DNA of 64,000 bases from CAZRGV01 sp964599655 (GTDB taxonomy: Bacteria > Planctomycetota > Planctomycetia > Isosphaerales > Isosphaeraceae), in assembly GCA_964599655.1 (NCBI GenBank), contig CAZRGV010000001.1, positions 1 to 64,000 on the forward strand. The letters run 5' to 3'. The position numbers and the translations under genes are program-made. Under the pieces are notes generated by a model that was given only the letters and a program-made list of their open reading frames with translations, was not told where the DNA came from and searched no databases. Numbering within the stretch: position 1 is the first letter of the stretch; the number at the start of each line of letters is the position of its first letter. Of this stretch, positions 9,136 to 18,335 are shown piece by piece.

Positions 9136-9175
9136 GGCGAACGCCTCCGGCCATCCCGGAGGCGTTCGCCTTTGT
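9136..9175 (+). terminator. Rho-independent terminator after the YTV-repeat gene
   Basis: A perfect 15-base-pair stem (9136-9150 GGCGAACGCCTCCGG with 9156-9170) closes a 5-base loop and is followed by TTTGT. It lies 32 bases after the stop of the YTV gene. Confidence 0.85.
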
Positions 9176-9498
9176 CGTGGGTCGACTTGCTCGAACCGCT
9201 AAGAACTTCAGGCACGCGGGTCCCTGTTCCATGATGTGATATTTTCTGTTCATACAGGAACGTGTCGTGTTCGGTGGTAAGAGTTTTCGGAGAAGTTCTG
9301 ATCCGAGGGTTGCCGATTGTTTCGCGTCGTGTATCCTGTGATTTTCAGGCGGACACCTCTTCGATAACGAGTCTCGCGAGAGCCCCCTCCGTCATCCCCT
9401 CCAGAAAGGTTGGGATGATTCCTGTTAGGCCGTCCCGCTCGAAGACGAAAGGGCCGGTTTCACCGATCTCAAGTGTCACTCGACGAGGTTCACACATC
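9176..9498. promoter_or_regulatory. Intergenic region upstream of the HdeD-like gene, possible promoter
   Basis: About 320 bases without a gene. A possible sigma70-type promoter is TTGCCG at 9310-9315 and TATCCT at 9332-9337, with a 16-base spacer. The long leader that would remain before ATG 9499 makes this uncertain. No RNA gene was seen. Confidence 0.3.
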
Positions 9499-10098
9499 AT
9501 GAGTATCGAGCCTGGAATTGGCGTTTCGTGGAGCCTGCGTCACGATCTCCAAGCGTTGCGAGGCGAGTGGGGATGGTTCCTCGCGCTGGGGATCCTTCTT
9601 ATCGTACTCGGAACCTTCGCCATGAGCTGGGCGGCTCTGGCGACCTTCGCGGTCGTCTTGACCTACGGGGTGATTCTGGTGATCGCCGGGATCGCGCAGG
9701 CCGTGGGTGCGTTCTGGGCGAGGCAGTGGAGCGGTTTCTTCCTCCATCTTCTGGAGGGTGTTCTCTACCTGGTTCTGGGCATGCTCTTCCTTCGAGTACC
9801 GGTCCAGGCCGCCCTGGCCGTCACGCTCCTGCTCGCCTGCTTCCTCATGGTTGGCGGGCTGTTCAAGATCGTGGCGAGTCTGACGTCTCGCTTTCCGAAC
9901 TGGGGCTGGGCGCTCGCCAGCGGGGTGATCGACCTGTTGCTGGGCGTCATGATCTGGTTGGAATGGCCCTGGTCGGGTCTTGTGGTGATCGGGATCTTCC
10001 TGGGGATCCAGATGATCTTCCACGGCTGGTTCTGGGTGATGCTCGCCCTGGGCGTGCGCAAGATTCTCAGAGCGACACCGACCAGCGCGGCCTTTTAG
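9499..10098 (+). CDS. HdeD/DUF308-family membrane protein
   Basis: A 199-residue integral membrane protein with about six hydrophobic segments, for example FLALGILLIVLGTFAMSW, YGVILVIAGIAQAVGAFWA, LLEGVLYLVLGMLFL, ALAVTLLLACFLMVGGLFKI and GLVVIGIFLGIQMIFHG. The layout of three helical hairpins matches the HdeD/DUF308 family, associated with acid stress in enterobacteria; the role here is unknown. ATG 9499 follows a GAGG element and gives normal family length. Its stop overlaps by three bases the end of the IS3 remnant on the other strand. Confidence 0.82.
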   Translation: MSIEPGIGVSWSLRHDLQALRGEWGWFLALGILLIVLGTFAMSWAALATFAVVLTYGVILVIAGIAQAVGAFWARQWSGFFLHLLEGVLYLVLGMLFLRVPVQAALAVTLLLACFLMVGGLFKIVASLTSRFPNWGWALASGVIDLLLGVMIWLEWPWSGLVVIGIFLGIQMIFHGWFWVMLALGVRKILRATPTSAAF

Positions 10099-10615
10099 TG
10101 GTTCATCCGGCCAAAGGACTTCCCCAAGAATGGCGAGCGCGGAGTGAACGGTGATCCGGTCCGCTCGAACTCGCTGGGGGACTGATACCCCAGGTAAGAA
10201 TGCCTTCGGATTCGGTTGTAGAACACCTCGATGTATTCGAAGATGCTCGCCCTCGCCTCCTCTCTCGTGGCGTAGTCCTCATGGTGGATCCGCATGTAGT
10301 TGATGACGGCCGTCCGCGCCCGGTCGGCCGTCCCCGGCTCGAACTGCGGGTCCACCAGGTTCTCGGCCCGCAGGAGACGCAGTTCCTCCTCGACGGGTGG
10401 AAGGCCTGGTCCCGCTTGGTGGCCAGGACCTGCTTCCAGCACCGCAGCAGGCTCTCGCCCAGGTCGAGTTCGCGTGCGACCTCGGCGAGGCTCTTGCCCC
10501 CTTCAATCCCTCGCCGGACGGCCTCGGCCTTGAACTCGGCGGTGAATGACCTACGACCTTTGCCAGCGCTGACCTCCTCACGAGCCGCATACGCTCTTAG
10601 CTGAGCGCACGCCAT
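10095..10615 (-). pseudogene. IS3-family transposase remnant (OrfA start joined to OrfB end)
   Basis: The upstream part encodes the helix-turn-helix half of an IS3-family OrfA (RRSFTAEFKAEAVRRGIEGG..., AEVARELDLGESLLRCWKQ). The frame then shifts, and at LRLLRAEN it meets the C-terminal end of an OrfB integrase (YATREEARASIFEYIEVFYN, RRHSYLGYQSPSEFE). The DDE catalytic core between them is missing, so the element cannot transpose by itself. I see no clear terminal inverted repeats or target duplication. It lies between the HdeD-like gene and the FG-GAP glycosidase protein. Confidence 0.8.
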
Positions 10616-10809
10616 TCGTGGGGAAGTCCACGGGAGCCAAATCGGTTCCTCGCGCGAATTGTGTTCTATGGATAGAAAAGTTGCAACCGCCGCAAGAGGA
10701 GCAAAGCGCGCACCCAGGCACGCTTGAGCGGCACGAACTTTTCCAGGTCCCATGGACACGGCGCAGGGAGTCCGATTCCCGGCCGACTGAACCCGAGGAG
10801 CCTCCCCCC

Positions 10810-13395
10810 ATGGCATTTCGGCAGCCTCGCACTCGGAACGGGGATTCGAAGTCGCACGCACAACGAGGGCGCCGCGGGAGTCGTCGGGATTGCCGGCCGC
10901 GACTGGAGGCGATGGAGCCTCGGATGACGCCCTCGGCAATGGTGGTGGGGGCGTCGCCGGGGAATCGGCCGGTGGTGGAGGTTCTGGATGAGAGCGGCGC
11001 GGTGGCGCGGAGGTTCGACGCCTATCCGACGCGTTTTCGGGGCGGCGTGACTGTGGCGCAGGGGGATGTGAACGGCGATGGTGTGCCGGAGATCATCACG
11101 GGGACCATGAGTGGTGTCGCGGTCGTCCGGGTGTTTAATGGGGTGACGGGCGATCTCGTCCGGCAGTTTCTGCCGTTCGGGGCGCGGTTCAAAGGCGGCG
11201 TGAACGTGGCGTTTGGCTACCTCGACAACGGGTCAAAGAATGGAGATATTATCGCGGGAACGGCCAGCGGACTGGCGTTCGTGAAGGTGTTTGATGCCGG
11301 TACGTTGAACGTCGAGCAACGGTTCCTGGCGTATCGCGGTCCGGTCAACGGGGTTCACGTAGCGGCGGCGAACCTCGACGGGGGTTACGCGTCGGATGTC
11401 ATCACGGCTCCTGGGGCGGGGGCTCGGCCGGTGGTCAAGGCGTTTGATCTGGGCAGCCGGCAACCGAGCATGCAGTTTTTGGCCTATGACCCGCACTACC
11501 GGGGCGGCGTGAACGTGGCCTCCGGCGATTTCGACCACAACGCCGTGCCCGACATCGTGACGAGTCCTGATCGCGGGGCGCCGTTGATCCGGGTCTGGTC
11601 GAGCGGCGCGGGGAATCCGATGATCAGCCAGTTCCTCGCCGATACCCAGTCGGCCCACGGCGGGGCGGAGGTTGGGGTGGTGCACACGGGGGATTCCTCC
11701 GCGGACGAGATCGCGGTAACGCGACCGTCGGTGTCCGGCGACCCAGCCTCGGGGGTGATCATCTCGGTGTTCAACCTGTCGGGGACGTTGCTCGGTACTC
11801 AGACGGTTCCGGGCGCGGGGCGGCGGGGTGTCGCGCTTTCCTCGGCGCCTCAGAGCGCGGTGTCGTCGTATTCCGGACCGAAGATCCACGCGATCGACTA
11901 CAACCCCACGTGGCCGAACTGGAGCTCGCAGCAGTATGCCTCGCAGGTGACGTCGGCGACGTCGACGACGCTGACAGACACGACGCAGAACTTTGTGACG
12001 AACGTGTTCGCGCAACAGTCGGTAGTCATTTACGCGGGAACGGGGACGGGGCAGACGCGCACGATTTCATCGAACACCTCGAACACCTTGACGGTGAGCA
12101 CGCCCTGGGCCACGACGCCGGACAACACGTCGAGGTACACGATCACGACGAATCAGCTTCAGGACAGCGACTTCTTCAACGCGGCGTTCCAAGGACTATG
12201 GGGAACGGCCGCAACGAATCAGGGGCGCAACGACCTTTCCACCATGCAAAACACCGGGTTCAACCTGGTCCGGCTTTACAACTGGGGTCCGACGCGAGGT
12301 TGGAATGGATCCAGTGGCACGGACCACCTGGGCTTCCTCAACCAGGCGCTTGCCGACGGCATGACGGTCATGGTTCCGGTGTCGGACTACTTCCTCGGAA
12401 ACGATCAATATGCGTGGAATGGTCAGAACCCGGATGCGTCATACAGCTTCGGCAGCGCGCCCCAGGCGATCCAGCAGGATCTTCTCGACTTCATCAGCAG
12501 CATCACCGAAAACGGCGAGATTAGCCCGGCGGTGCATTCGATCTCGGTGGGCAATGAGTTTGACCTCGGAATCGACAACGATCCGGGGAACACGGCGAAG
12601 CTCCAACGTGCCCTGTGGTGGGTGGTGAATCTCCACGATCAGATCGTCAAGCAGTTCGGCGCAACGGCCTCGCATCCCTTGATTACGATTCCGGTTTCGA
12701 ACGCCGATCAGGGGACACCGTCGCCGGCCATGAAGTCGTGGTTCCAGGAGATCGTTCACGGGGTGAGCGCGGGTGCCGCGATGCCGACCGGCGCGGTGCC
12801 GGGCGGAACGTTCACGGCGAACGTCACGGGGCTTGACGCGTATTCGTGGTACACCGACTGGTATTTCAACTCCGTGAACATGTTCCAGACCGGCTCTCAG
12901 TTGACGAACACGCTGAAGCAGTACGACACCGGCGTGGCAACCGGAACCGCCTGGAATCAGATGTGGCCCGGCGAGAAGTTCGACGTGCCGCTGCTGATCA
13001 CGGAGCTTGGCACCAGCCGTTTCAATATCGGCGGCGCGGCGCAGTTTGACGTGGTGGCCAACCAGCAGGCGCAGGTTGTCGAGAACTTTATGAAGACATC
13101 CCACAACATCATGGGATATACCATCTTCGAGTTCAACGACGAGCCGAACAAGAACAATTATTCCGGCGCAAGCCCGATCTCGGAGTCGTTGTTCGGCATC
13201 ACGAAGTATTACAACACCAGCAATCAGAACGACTTCCGGAACGGGACCCTGCAGTACTCGCTGAACACCGGGACGACGCAGGTTTCGTTCGGACAGTTCC
13301 CGAATTACGTGTATCCGGTCTATCAGCTTTACGATGTGCAGTCGGGGGGCGTTACGTTGCTGAACAAGCTGAAGTCGATTTTCGCCTCGGGATGA
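10810..13395 (+). CDS. Surface protein: LEPR-XLL-like N-terminus, FG-GAP repeats and clan GH-A-like glycosidase domain
   Basis: An 861-residue protein. An Arg-rich leader ends in RLEAMEPRMTPS (about 32-43), which resembles the planctomycete LEPR-XLL export/anchor motif. From about 45 to 360 there are five or six FG-GAP/VCBS-like repeats of roughly 48 residues (GVTVAQGDVNGDGVPEIITG, GVNVASGDFDHNAVPDIVTS). A Thr/Ser-rich stalk module follows (TSTTLTDTTQNFVTNVFAQQ). From about 440 on lies a TIM-barrel-like domain with FNLVRLYNWGPTRGW, a candidate acid/base Glu in ISVGNEFDLG and a candidate nucleophile Glu in PLLITELGTS, as in clan GH-A. It is probably a secreted or surface carbohydrate-active enzyme. 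ATG 10810 is the first Met close before the Arg-rich leader. Confidence 0.75.
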   Translation: MAFRQPRTRNGDSKSHAQRGRRGSRRDCRPRLEAMEPRMTPSAMVVGASPGNRPVVEVLDESGAVARRFDAYPTRFRGGVTVAQGDVNGDGVPEIITGTMSGVAVVRVFNGVTGDLVRQFLPFGARFKGGVNVAFGYLDNGSKNGDIIAGTASGLAFVKVFDAGTLNVEQRFLAYRGPVNGVHVAAANLDGGYASDVITAPGAGARPVVKAFDLGSRQPSMQFLAYDPHYRGGVNVASGDFDHNAVPDIVTSPDRGAPLIRVWSSGAGNPMISQFLADTQSAHGGAEVGVVHTGDSSADEIAVTRPSVSGDPASGVIISVFNLSGTLLGTQTVPGAGRRGVALSSAPQSAVSSYSGPKIHAIDYNPTWPNWSSQQYASQVTSATSTTLTDTTQNFVTNVFAQQSVVIYAGTGTGQTRTISSNTSNTLTVSTPWATTPDNTSRYTITTNQLQDSDFFNAAFQGLWGTAATNQGRNDLSTMQNTGFNLVRLYNWGPTRGWNGSSGTDHLGFLNQALADGMTVMVPVSDYFLGNDQYAWNGQNPDASYSFGSAPQAIQQDLLDFISSITENGEISPAVHSISVGNEFDLGIDNDPGNTAKLQRALWWVVNLHDQIVKQFGATASHPLITIPVSNADQGTPSPAMKSWFQEIVHGVSAGAAMPTGAVPGGTFTANVTGLDAYSWYTDWYFNSVNMFQTGSQLTNTLKQYDTGVATGTAWNQMWPGEKFDVPLLITELGTSRFNIGGAAQFDVVANQQAQVVENFMKTSHNIMGYTIFEFNDEPNKNNYSGASPISESLFGITKYYNTSNQNDFRNGTLQYSLNTGTTQVSFGQFPNYVYPVYQLYDVQSGGVTLLNKLKSIFASG

Positions 13396-13490
13396 GGCGA
13401 TTGCTGGCGCTCGCGCGGGGATGGCGGCTGGGTTGCGATCGAACGAACCAGCCAACGCCCCGGATGGAAATGCCGTCGCGAGGTGCTCGC

Positions 13491-14465
13491 TTACGCGCTA
13501 AGTCCATCCGTTTGGAGCCAGTGCGAGAGGTCGCGGTCGAGGAGATCACCGAGCTGTTGGACCTCGTCGCGGAACTCGTCGGCGAGACGTCGGGTCAGCG
13601 TGGGAGAAAGGGGCTGGCGGGACCTCTGAGGGAAGTTGAAGCGAAAGGCCATCTGGAAGAGGCGGGCCCTGGCCGAGGAGGGGAGAACGGCTCTCGCGAG
13701 CGAACGGAAGGGCTTTGGTGGTTCACGGAGCACGTCGCTGAGCCACTTGGATCGCATCTCGACGTTGGCGTTGACGACGCCGAACTCGAGGGAATCGTCG
13801 GGCGAGAGGCCGAGGAACCGGCAGACGTCGCGGTAGACCGTCGCGGGATCGTTGGCGAAGTCGTCGTAGAGAATGACGTGGACCCGGTTCCGGCCGAAGG
13901 TTTCGAAGTAGCGTCGAAGCTGTGGCGAATACGTGGCGGTCTGGCGGTAAAAGAGCTTGTACGCGCCGTTGTCGAGGGTGACCCACGGTGGCAATTGCTC
14001 ACCCCGCTTGCGGATCGGTTCGAGCCGGAGGACCTCTTCGAAGTCTGGCACGTTCTCGATCGAGATTTCGAGGTTCTTCCGGTGGTTGGAGTACATCTGC
14101 TCGATGGGGTTGCGGATCATGGCGACGATTCTGGCCGAGGGGCAAAAGTCGCGGATCCGAGCGGGGGCGTCCTGGGAGGCGAGGTAATAGACGGACGCCT
14201 CACCGACGAGGGACTCGGCCGGTGCGCCGGTGAAGAGGGCACGGTAGTCTTCGGTGGATTGGACCTGGTGCTGGTCGGGCAGGTCGGTCGCGAAGAAATG
14301 TGGTTCCTTGCGATCCGGCATGAAGATGGCCGGATGCTTCCTCAGGTAGGAGTACACGGCGGTGGTGCCGCATCGCGGGGCTCCGACCACGAAAAAGGAC
14401 GGGCCCCGGGGAATGGTTCGTTGCGGTGTGTCGATGGAGTCGCCGAACGCATCCATCTTGTACAT
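13491..14465 (-). CDS. PAPS-dependent sulfotransferase
   Basis: A 324-residue cytoplasmic sulfotransferase. The 5'-phosphosulfate loop is GAPRCGTTAVYSYLRKHP (about 28-45). The 3'-phosphate site includes IVAMIRNPIEQMYSNHRKN. HVILYDDFANDPATVYRDVC resembles the helix before the acceptor site. It is closest to bacterial sulfotransferase-1/3 types acting on carbohydrates or lipids; the acceptor is unknown. ATG 14465 is supported by a GAGGAAAGGGG stretch. It converges on the glycosidase-like surface protein, which hints at polysaccharide work without proving it. Confidence 0.85.
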   Translation of the reverse strand: MYKMDAFGDSIDTPQRTIPRGPSFFVVGAPRCGTTAVYSYLRKHPAIFMPDRKEPHFFATDLPDQHQVQSTEDYRALFTGAPAESLVGEASVYYLASQDAPARIRDFCPSARIVAMIRNPIEQMYSNHRKNLEISIENVPDFEEVLRLEPIRKRGEQLPPWVTLDNGAYKLFYRQTATYSPQLRRYFETFGRNRVHVILYDDFANDPATVYRDVCRFLGLSPDDSLEFGVVNANVEMRSKWLSDVLREPPKPFRSLARAVLPSSARARLFQMAFRFNFPQRSRQPLSPTLTRRLADEFRDEVQQLGDLLDRDLSHWLQTDGLSA

Positions 14466-15038
14466 CGGTCCCCTTTCCTCGGGTGTAATAGAGAGACTGG
14501 TGGGCGGTTCCAGGCTATCTATCTGGAGCGGAAATCCAAGCCGGATGACCCCTCCGAGGATCGGCTGGACTATTCAACACCGCCGGGGCCGTTGGGTATC
14601 GGAGTGCCTGGAGCCAGAGGCGTACGGTGTTGTCGATTCGCGACAGGTCCACCACGGCCGAGAGCGGTCGCATGCCTCGATGGTCTATTCATACGCCAGA
14701 TCGCGCGGTGGCGACAACCCCGATCTGGGGATCCGGTTGATGGAAATCATCATTTTCTTCCGAGCATCAAGGTAACAGAACATATTGTGCGGGTCCGATT
14801 AGATCGGGAGCGAATCGGGCTGGGTGGGGAGCGTTGCCTGGATGGCGGGTATGAAACGGCGAGTCAGAGCGTTCCCGCCAGGCCAGCCGAGGCGCTCCAG
14901 AGGGCACGATCCAGGGGTTGCGCACCACCGAGAAAGGTTACGGACGAAGAACTTCGTTGTGACGCGGCTGGCCCGGGATTCGTTGAAAACGTGCCAAGGG
15001 AGGCGGGTCGCGTTGGTCGTTCGGAACGGGAGTCGGGT
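14466..15038. other. 573-base gene-free stretch
   Basis: No frame here shows a recognisable domain or family. No tRNA-like fold, terminator or clear repeat was seen. It should contain the promoter for the sulfotransferase gene. It may be decayed coding DNA. Confidence 0.4.
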
Positions 15039-15788
15039 TCATCGCTCGAGCTGGAGGATGTGCCAGCGGACGAGGAACAGGTGGTCGGTGTGGAGCGGGC
15101 GCAATAGGCCGAAGAGGCCGTTGGGGCCAGAAACCGCAGTGTTTCGCACGCCAGGGTAGGGGGCCTCGCGGCCGAAGCCGCTGGGGCCGGGGGCCCAGTA
15201 ATGCTCGACGATGCGGCACGTGGAACCGGCCGATAACTCGACAAAGATGAGCCGGTGCTGGGTGGAGATCGGGTCGAGCAAGGTCAGGCAGGCGACCTGA
15301 CGCCCGCACCAGGCGGAGAGGAGCCGGGCGGCGGCGGCCGCTACGACACAACCCGAGCTTTGGCCGATCAGGTGGATCGTCGCGGGATCGATGCCCGCCC
15401 GCTGGATCGCCGCGGCCAGGGCGAATCCCTGGTGGACGGCGACCTGGTCGTTGACGCTTGGCCGGACGCTGGCCAAAGTGGCGGCGTTCCAGTCCCAGCC
15501 GAGGACATTGATCGATGATCCGAAGCGGCGCCCGATGGCCTCGGCGTAGCGTTCCGCCATGGTAAAATGGGCGATCGGAGAAAACGGATTGATCCCGTGA
15601 ACCACCACAACCGTCCAACGCGTCGAATCGATCGGTACGTCTGGGACCGCGCCCAGGGTATGGTTCACAAGGACCCCATGCGAGAGACTGGGGCCGAACT
15701 CGATCAATCGGCGCGTCGCCGCCGAAGAGTCCGCGCTGACCGCGATCGCCACGAGACTGATTATGCAAAGGTGCCACATCGTTGACAT
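15039..15788 (-). CDS. Secreted alpha/beta-hydrolase (lipase/esterase-like)
   Basis: A 249-residue protein with a signal peptide (MSTMWHLCIISLVAIAVSAD). It shows the oxyanion segment TVVVVHGINPFSP and a nucleophile elbow GQSSG (about 143-147) followed by an Ala-rich helix. A candidate acid Asp is in LTLLDPIST and a candidate His in LHTDHLF near the end. This fits a small lipase-like alpha/beta-hydrolase acting outside the cytoplasm. The start is uncertain: 15788, 15812 or further upstream, with no strong ribosome site at any of them. 15788 gives the best signal peptide. Confidence 0.65.
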   Translation of the reverse strand: MSTMWHLCIISLVAIAVSADSSAATRRLIEFGPSLSHGVLVNHTLGAVPDVPIDSTRWTVVVVHGINPFSPIAHFTMAERYAEAIGRRFGSSINVLGWDWNAATLASVRPSVNDQVAVHQGFALAAAIQRAGIDPATIHLIGQSSGCVVAAAAARLLSAWCGRQVACLTLLDPISTQHRLIFVELSAGSTCRIVEHYWAPGPSGFGREAPYPGVRNTAVSGPNGLFGLLRPLHTDHLFLVRWHILQLER

Positions 15789-15993
15789 TCGGACAGTTCG
15801 AGGACGCCACATGCTTGAGAAACCACTCGACTTTATCACTTGGTGGAGACGATCGCTGCCGGATGCGTGATGGGGACTGCTGGAAAAATCGGCACGGTCG
15901 TTCAATCCGGCTCGACTCGAACCTGGCGCGGCGGATCGATCTCGCCTCGACGCGCGGGACGTGGGGCGCACGAACCGTGCGATGCTTCGCGAC

Positions 15994-16946
15994 TCATGCG
16001 AGGATTTCGGTTTGCACGATGCCGGCGACGTCGGTCAGGCGGAAGTCGCGGCCGGCGTAGCGGTAGGTGAGGCGGGTGTGGTCGATCCCCATCAGGTGGA
16101 GAATCGTGGCGTGGTAATCATGAACGTGAACCGGCTTCGACACGATTTCGATTCCGTACTCGTCGGTCTCGCCGTGGGCCAGACCGCCCTTGACGCCGGC
16201 TCCTGCGAGCCAGCAGGAGAAGGCGCGGGCGTAGTGGTTGCGTCCCTTGGTTCCGGGGGCATCGGTCCACGGAGTTCGGCCGAACTCGGTGCAGCCGGCG
16301 ATGAGAGTCTCATGGAGGAGACCGCGGCGGGTCAGGTCCTTGAAGAGCGCCGCGATGGCCCGATCGACGCGAAGGGCCTTGGGGCGGTGCTGCTGCATGT
16401 CGCCGTGGGCGTCCCAGTTATCGTGTGAGCCAGTGTCAGTGAGCTCGACGACGCGAACGCCTCGCTCGACGAGTTATCGTGCTTGCAAACACTGATATTA
16501 ACATGATGCAACTCTATTGACAAATCGGTGTTAGAAAGCTATTGTCCCAGACCTGCGAACCGGCATAGGGCAGGTGCTCACAGAGCACCGGGTAGGAAGG
16601 CAAGTTCGGATTGAAGATCCCGGGTCCGTGGCTGAGCCACGATCCGAGACTGGGTATGATAACCATGGCCGATCCTGTATGCATGGCCAGGGCCGCCTGG
16701 AAGGAGATGGTGGACAGGAGGTTCTGGTGCTCCTCCNNNNNNNNNNGCCTGGAAGTGCTCGACGATGTCGGTGTGCAACGTGCGGATGACGCAGAGGTTG
16801 TCGGCGACCGTGCCCAGTTCGGGGAACAGCTCGCTGATCATCAAATCCGACTGGCCATAGGGTTTGAACGCGAACGGCGAGCCGAGCAACGCTTGCTTGG
16901 AGGTGCCTCGCAGATCAACCGACGGAACAACATTGCCGTTGTAGTG
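15994..16946 (-). pseudogene. DUF1501 protein, broken (missing N-terminus and an internal segment, with an N gap)
   Basis: Planctomycete DUF1501 (sulfatase-like, Tat-exported) proteins usually run about 450-480 residues. Here three pieces remain. Upstream is LLGSPFAFKPYGQSDLMISE to CVIRTLHTDIVEHFQ, before the N gap at 16737-16746. Next comes QAALAMHTGSAMVIIPSLGS to GSQVWDNSFLTPI, ending at a stop in an AT-rich patch. The C-terminal piece is LVERGVRVVELTDTGSHDNW to the stop at 15994, including GCTEFGRTPW. Around 60 N-terminal residues with the Tat signal and well over 100 central residues are absent. The state may be an assembly artefact rather than true decay. It normally pairs with the PSCyt1/DUF1549 gene upstream, as here. 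Confidence 0.8.
16474..16541. other. AT-rich patch inside the DUF1501 gene
   Basis: About 68 bases of AT-rich sequence (GATATTAACATGATGCAACT and flanks) lie exactly where a central part of DUF1501 is missing. The composition is unlike the flanking high-GC gene. It is similar in length to the patch at 16947-17016. Confidence 0.6.
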
Positions 16947-17016
16947 CTTAAAATGATATAATCACAATCATAATCAAAAAATTGTTTATAAATTGAGATT
17001 AATGACTCATTAAGCT
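16947..17016. other. AT-rich patch joining DUF1549 and DUF1501 fragments
   Basis: About 70 bases, roughly four fifths A+T, replace the missing C-terminal half of the DUF1549 protein and the N-terminus of DUF1501. The homology on each side ends abruptly. No inverted or direct repeat frames it. Confidence 0.65.
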
Positions 17017-18172
17017 CCCGCGTAGTCAGAGGCGTAAATGCGGCGCGGGGGCGGGCCATCGACGAGAATTCTTCCGAGCCGGCGTAAGGGAAGCGCGTGC
17101 TCGCGAAGATGCCGAAGAGGGCGCAATCGTCGCGCTGGGTGACCGGATCGAACTTGTGATCGTGGCAACGGGCGCAGCGGAGTGTCAGGCCGAGGAAGGC
17201 GCGGCCGGTGGTCTCGATCGTGTCCTCGAGCGTCAGGTGCCAGAGTTCGTAGGGGCCAGTGGCGTAGTGGTGAGAGAGGGCGAGGAACCCGGTGGCGATC
17301 ACTTGCTCGGCAAAGTGTTCGGGTGGGCCCTCCGCCGCCAGAATGTCGCCGGCAAGCGGCTCGCGAACGAACTGGTCGTACGGCTTGTCTGTGTTGAAGG
17401 CGTTGATGATGTCGTCGCGATAGAGGCGAATTTCCGGAATCGGATCGTCGGCGTTGTCGCCCGCGGACGACGTCCATCCAGTGCCGTCCCCAACGCTCGC
17501 CGTAACGGGGCGATGCCAGCAGGCGATCGACCACGTGGGTGAAGGCATCGGGAGATTCATCGGCCAGGAATGCGTGGATTTCATCCGGAGTCGGCGGCAG
17601 GCCCGTCAAGTCGAAGGTCACGCGACGCAGAAGCGCGCCTGTTGGCCGGAGGGACGGGGTGAAGCCCTTGTGAACGCCAACNNNNNNNNNNNNNNNNNNN
17701 NNNAGTTGTACGTCCCCATACGGTCAGGTGCACGCGCGACAGCGCGAACGGGCTCGAAGGCCCAGTGCCGCTTGTTGACGAAGTCGGTCGTGGGCGTCTC
17801 GGGCCAGACGGCGTCTTGCCGCACCCAACTGGTGAAGTCGGCGGCCACGGAGGGCGGCAAGGGCATATCGGGCGGCATTTTGAGGGCGTCGTCGTGGCGG
17901 ATTGCCTGGACCAGGAGGCTCGCTTCGGGGTCGCCGGGAATGACCGCCGGGCCGGAATCGCCACCTTTGAGAAGTGCCGCTCGCGAATCGACCCGGAGGC
18001 CGCCGCTCGTTTTCTGTCCCCCGTGGCAGCGGAAGCAGGTTCCGGCGAGGACCGGACGGATCTTGAGCTCGAAGAGGAACTCCGCGTCGTTACGGATGAC
18101 TTGGCCGATTGCGCTTCGCGTCAGCAAGGCCAGAGCGAGCAGACTCAAAAGGAGCCGGGTCGGTCGTTTCAT
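17017..18172 (-). pseudogene. PSCyt1/DUF1549 cytochrome c-type protein, broken (frameshift, N gap, C-terminus lost)
   Basis: ATG 18172 follows an AGAGG site and a signal peptide (MKRPTRLLLSLLALALLTRS). A planctomycete cytochrome C domain follows with the haem motif CFRCH and MPPDMPLPP. Then DUF1549 begins with RRVTFDLTGLPPTPDEIHAF and WGRHWMDV, interrupted by the N gap at 17682-17703. At about 17463 roughly 14 bases are missing where homologues read RYADTAGD, which shifts the frame into GDNADDPIPEIRLYRDD. A second CxxCH (CARCHDHKFDPV) is present. The usual DUF1553 C-terminal half is absent beyond the AT-rich patch. Intact proteins of this kind run about 800 residues or more. Confidence 0.8.
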
Positions 18173-18262
18173 CGATCGCCTCTCGCCGAGACCCTCGGCC
18201 AGGCTCAGATTCTTAAACAAACCTCCAACGAAGATCGCGAAGAACTGGGCGAGGGGAACGTG

Positions 18263-18293
18263 AAAAGGCCGCCGAGGAAGCACCTTCGGCGAC
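18263..18293 (-). terminator. Probable terminator after the M56 gene
   Basis: Read on the minus strand, GTCGCCGAAGG and CCTCGGCGGC form a stem with one bulge around a 5-base loop, followed by CTTTT. It lies about 45 bases past the stop of the M56 gene. Confidence 0.5.
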
Positions 18294-18335
18294 CGTTGGT
18301 GATTGGATCGCAGCGACGAATGTTGGACTGAGGAT

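Noticed and set aside
10103..10939. A 278-codon minus-strand frame that includes the OrfA-like part
   Set aside because: Only the stretch 10450-10615 is transposase-like. Upstream it runs antisense through the start of the surface protein, and downstream it is out of frame with the OrfB piece.
13392..15107. A 571-codon plus-strand frame over the sulfotransferase region
   Set aside because: The minus strand carries a clear sulfotransferase with PAPS motifs across most of this stretch. The plus-strand translation is Arg/Gly/Val-rich without any domain.
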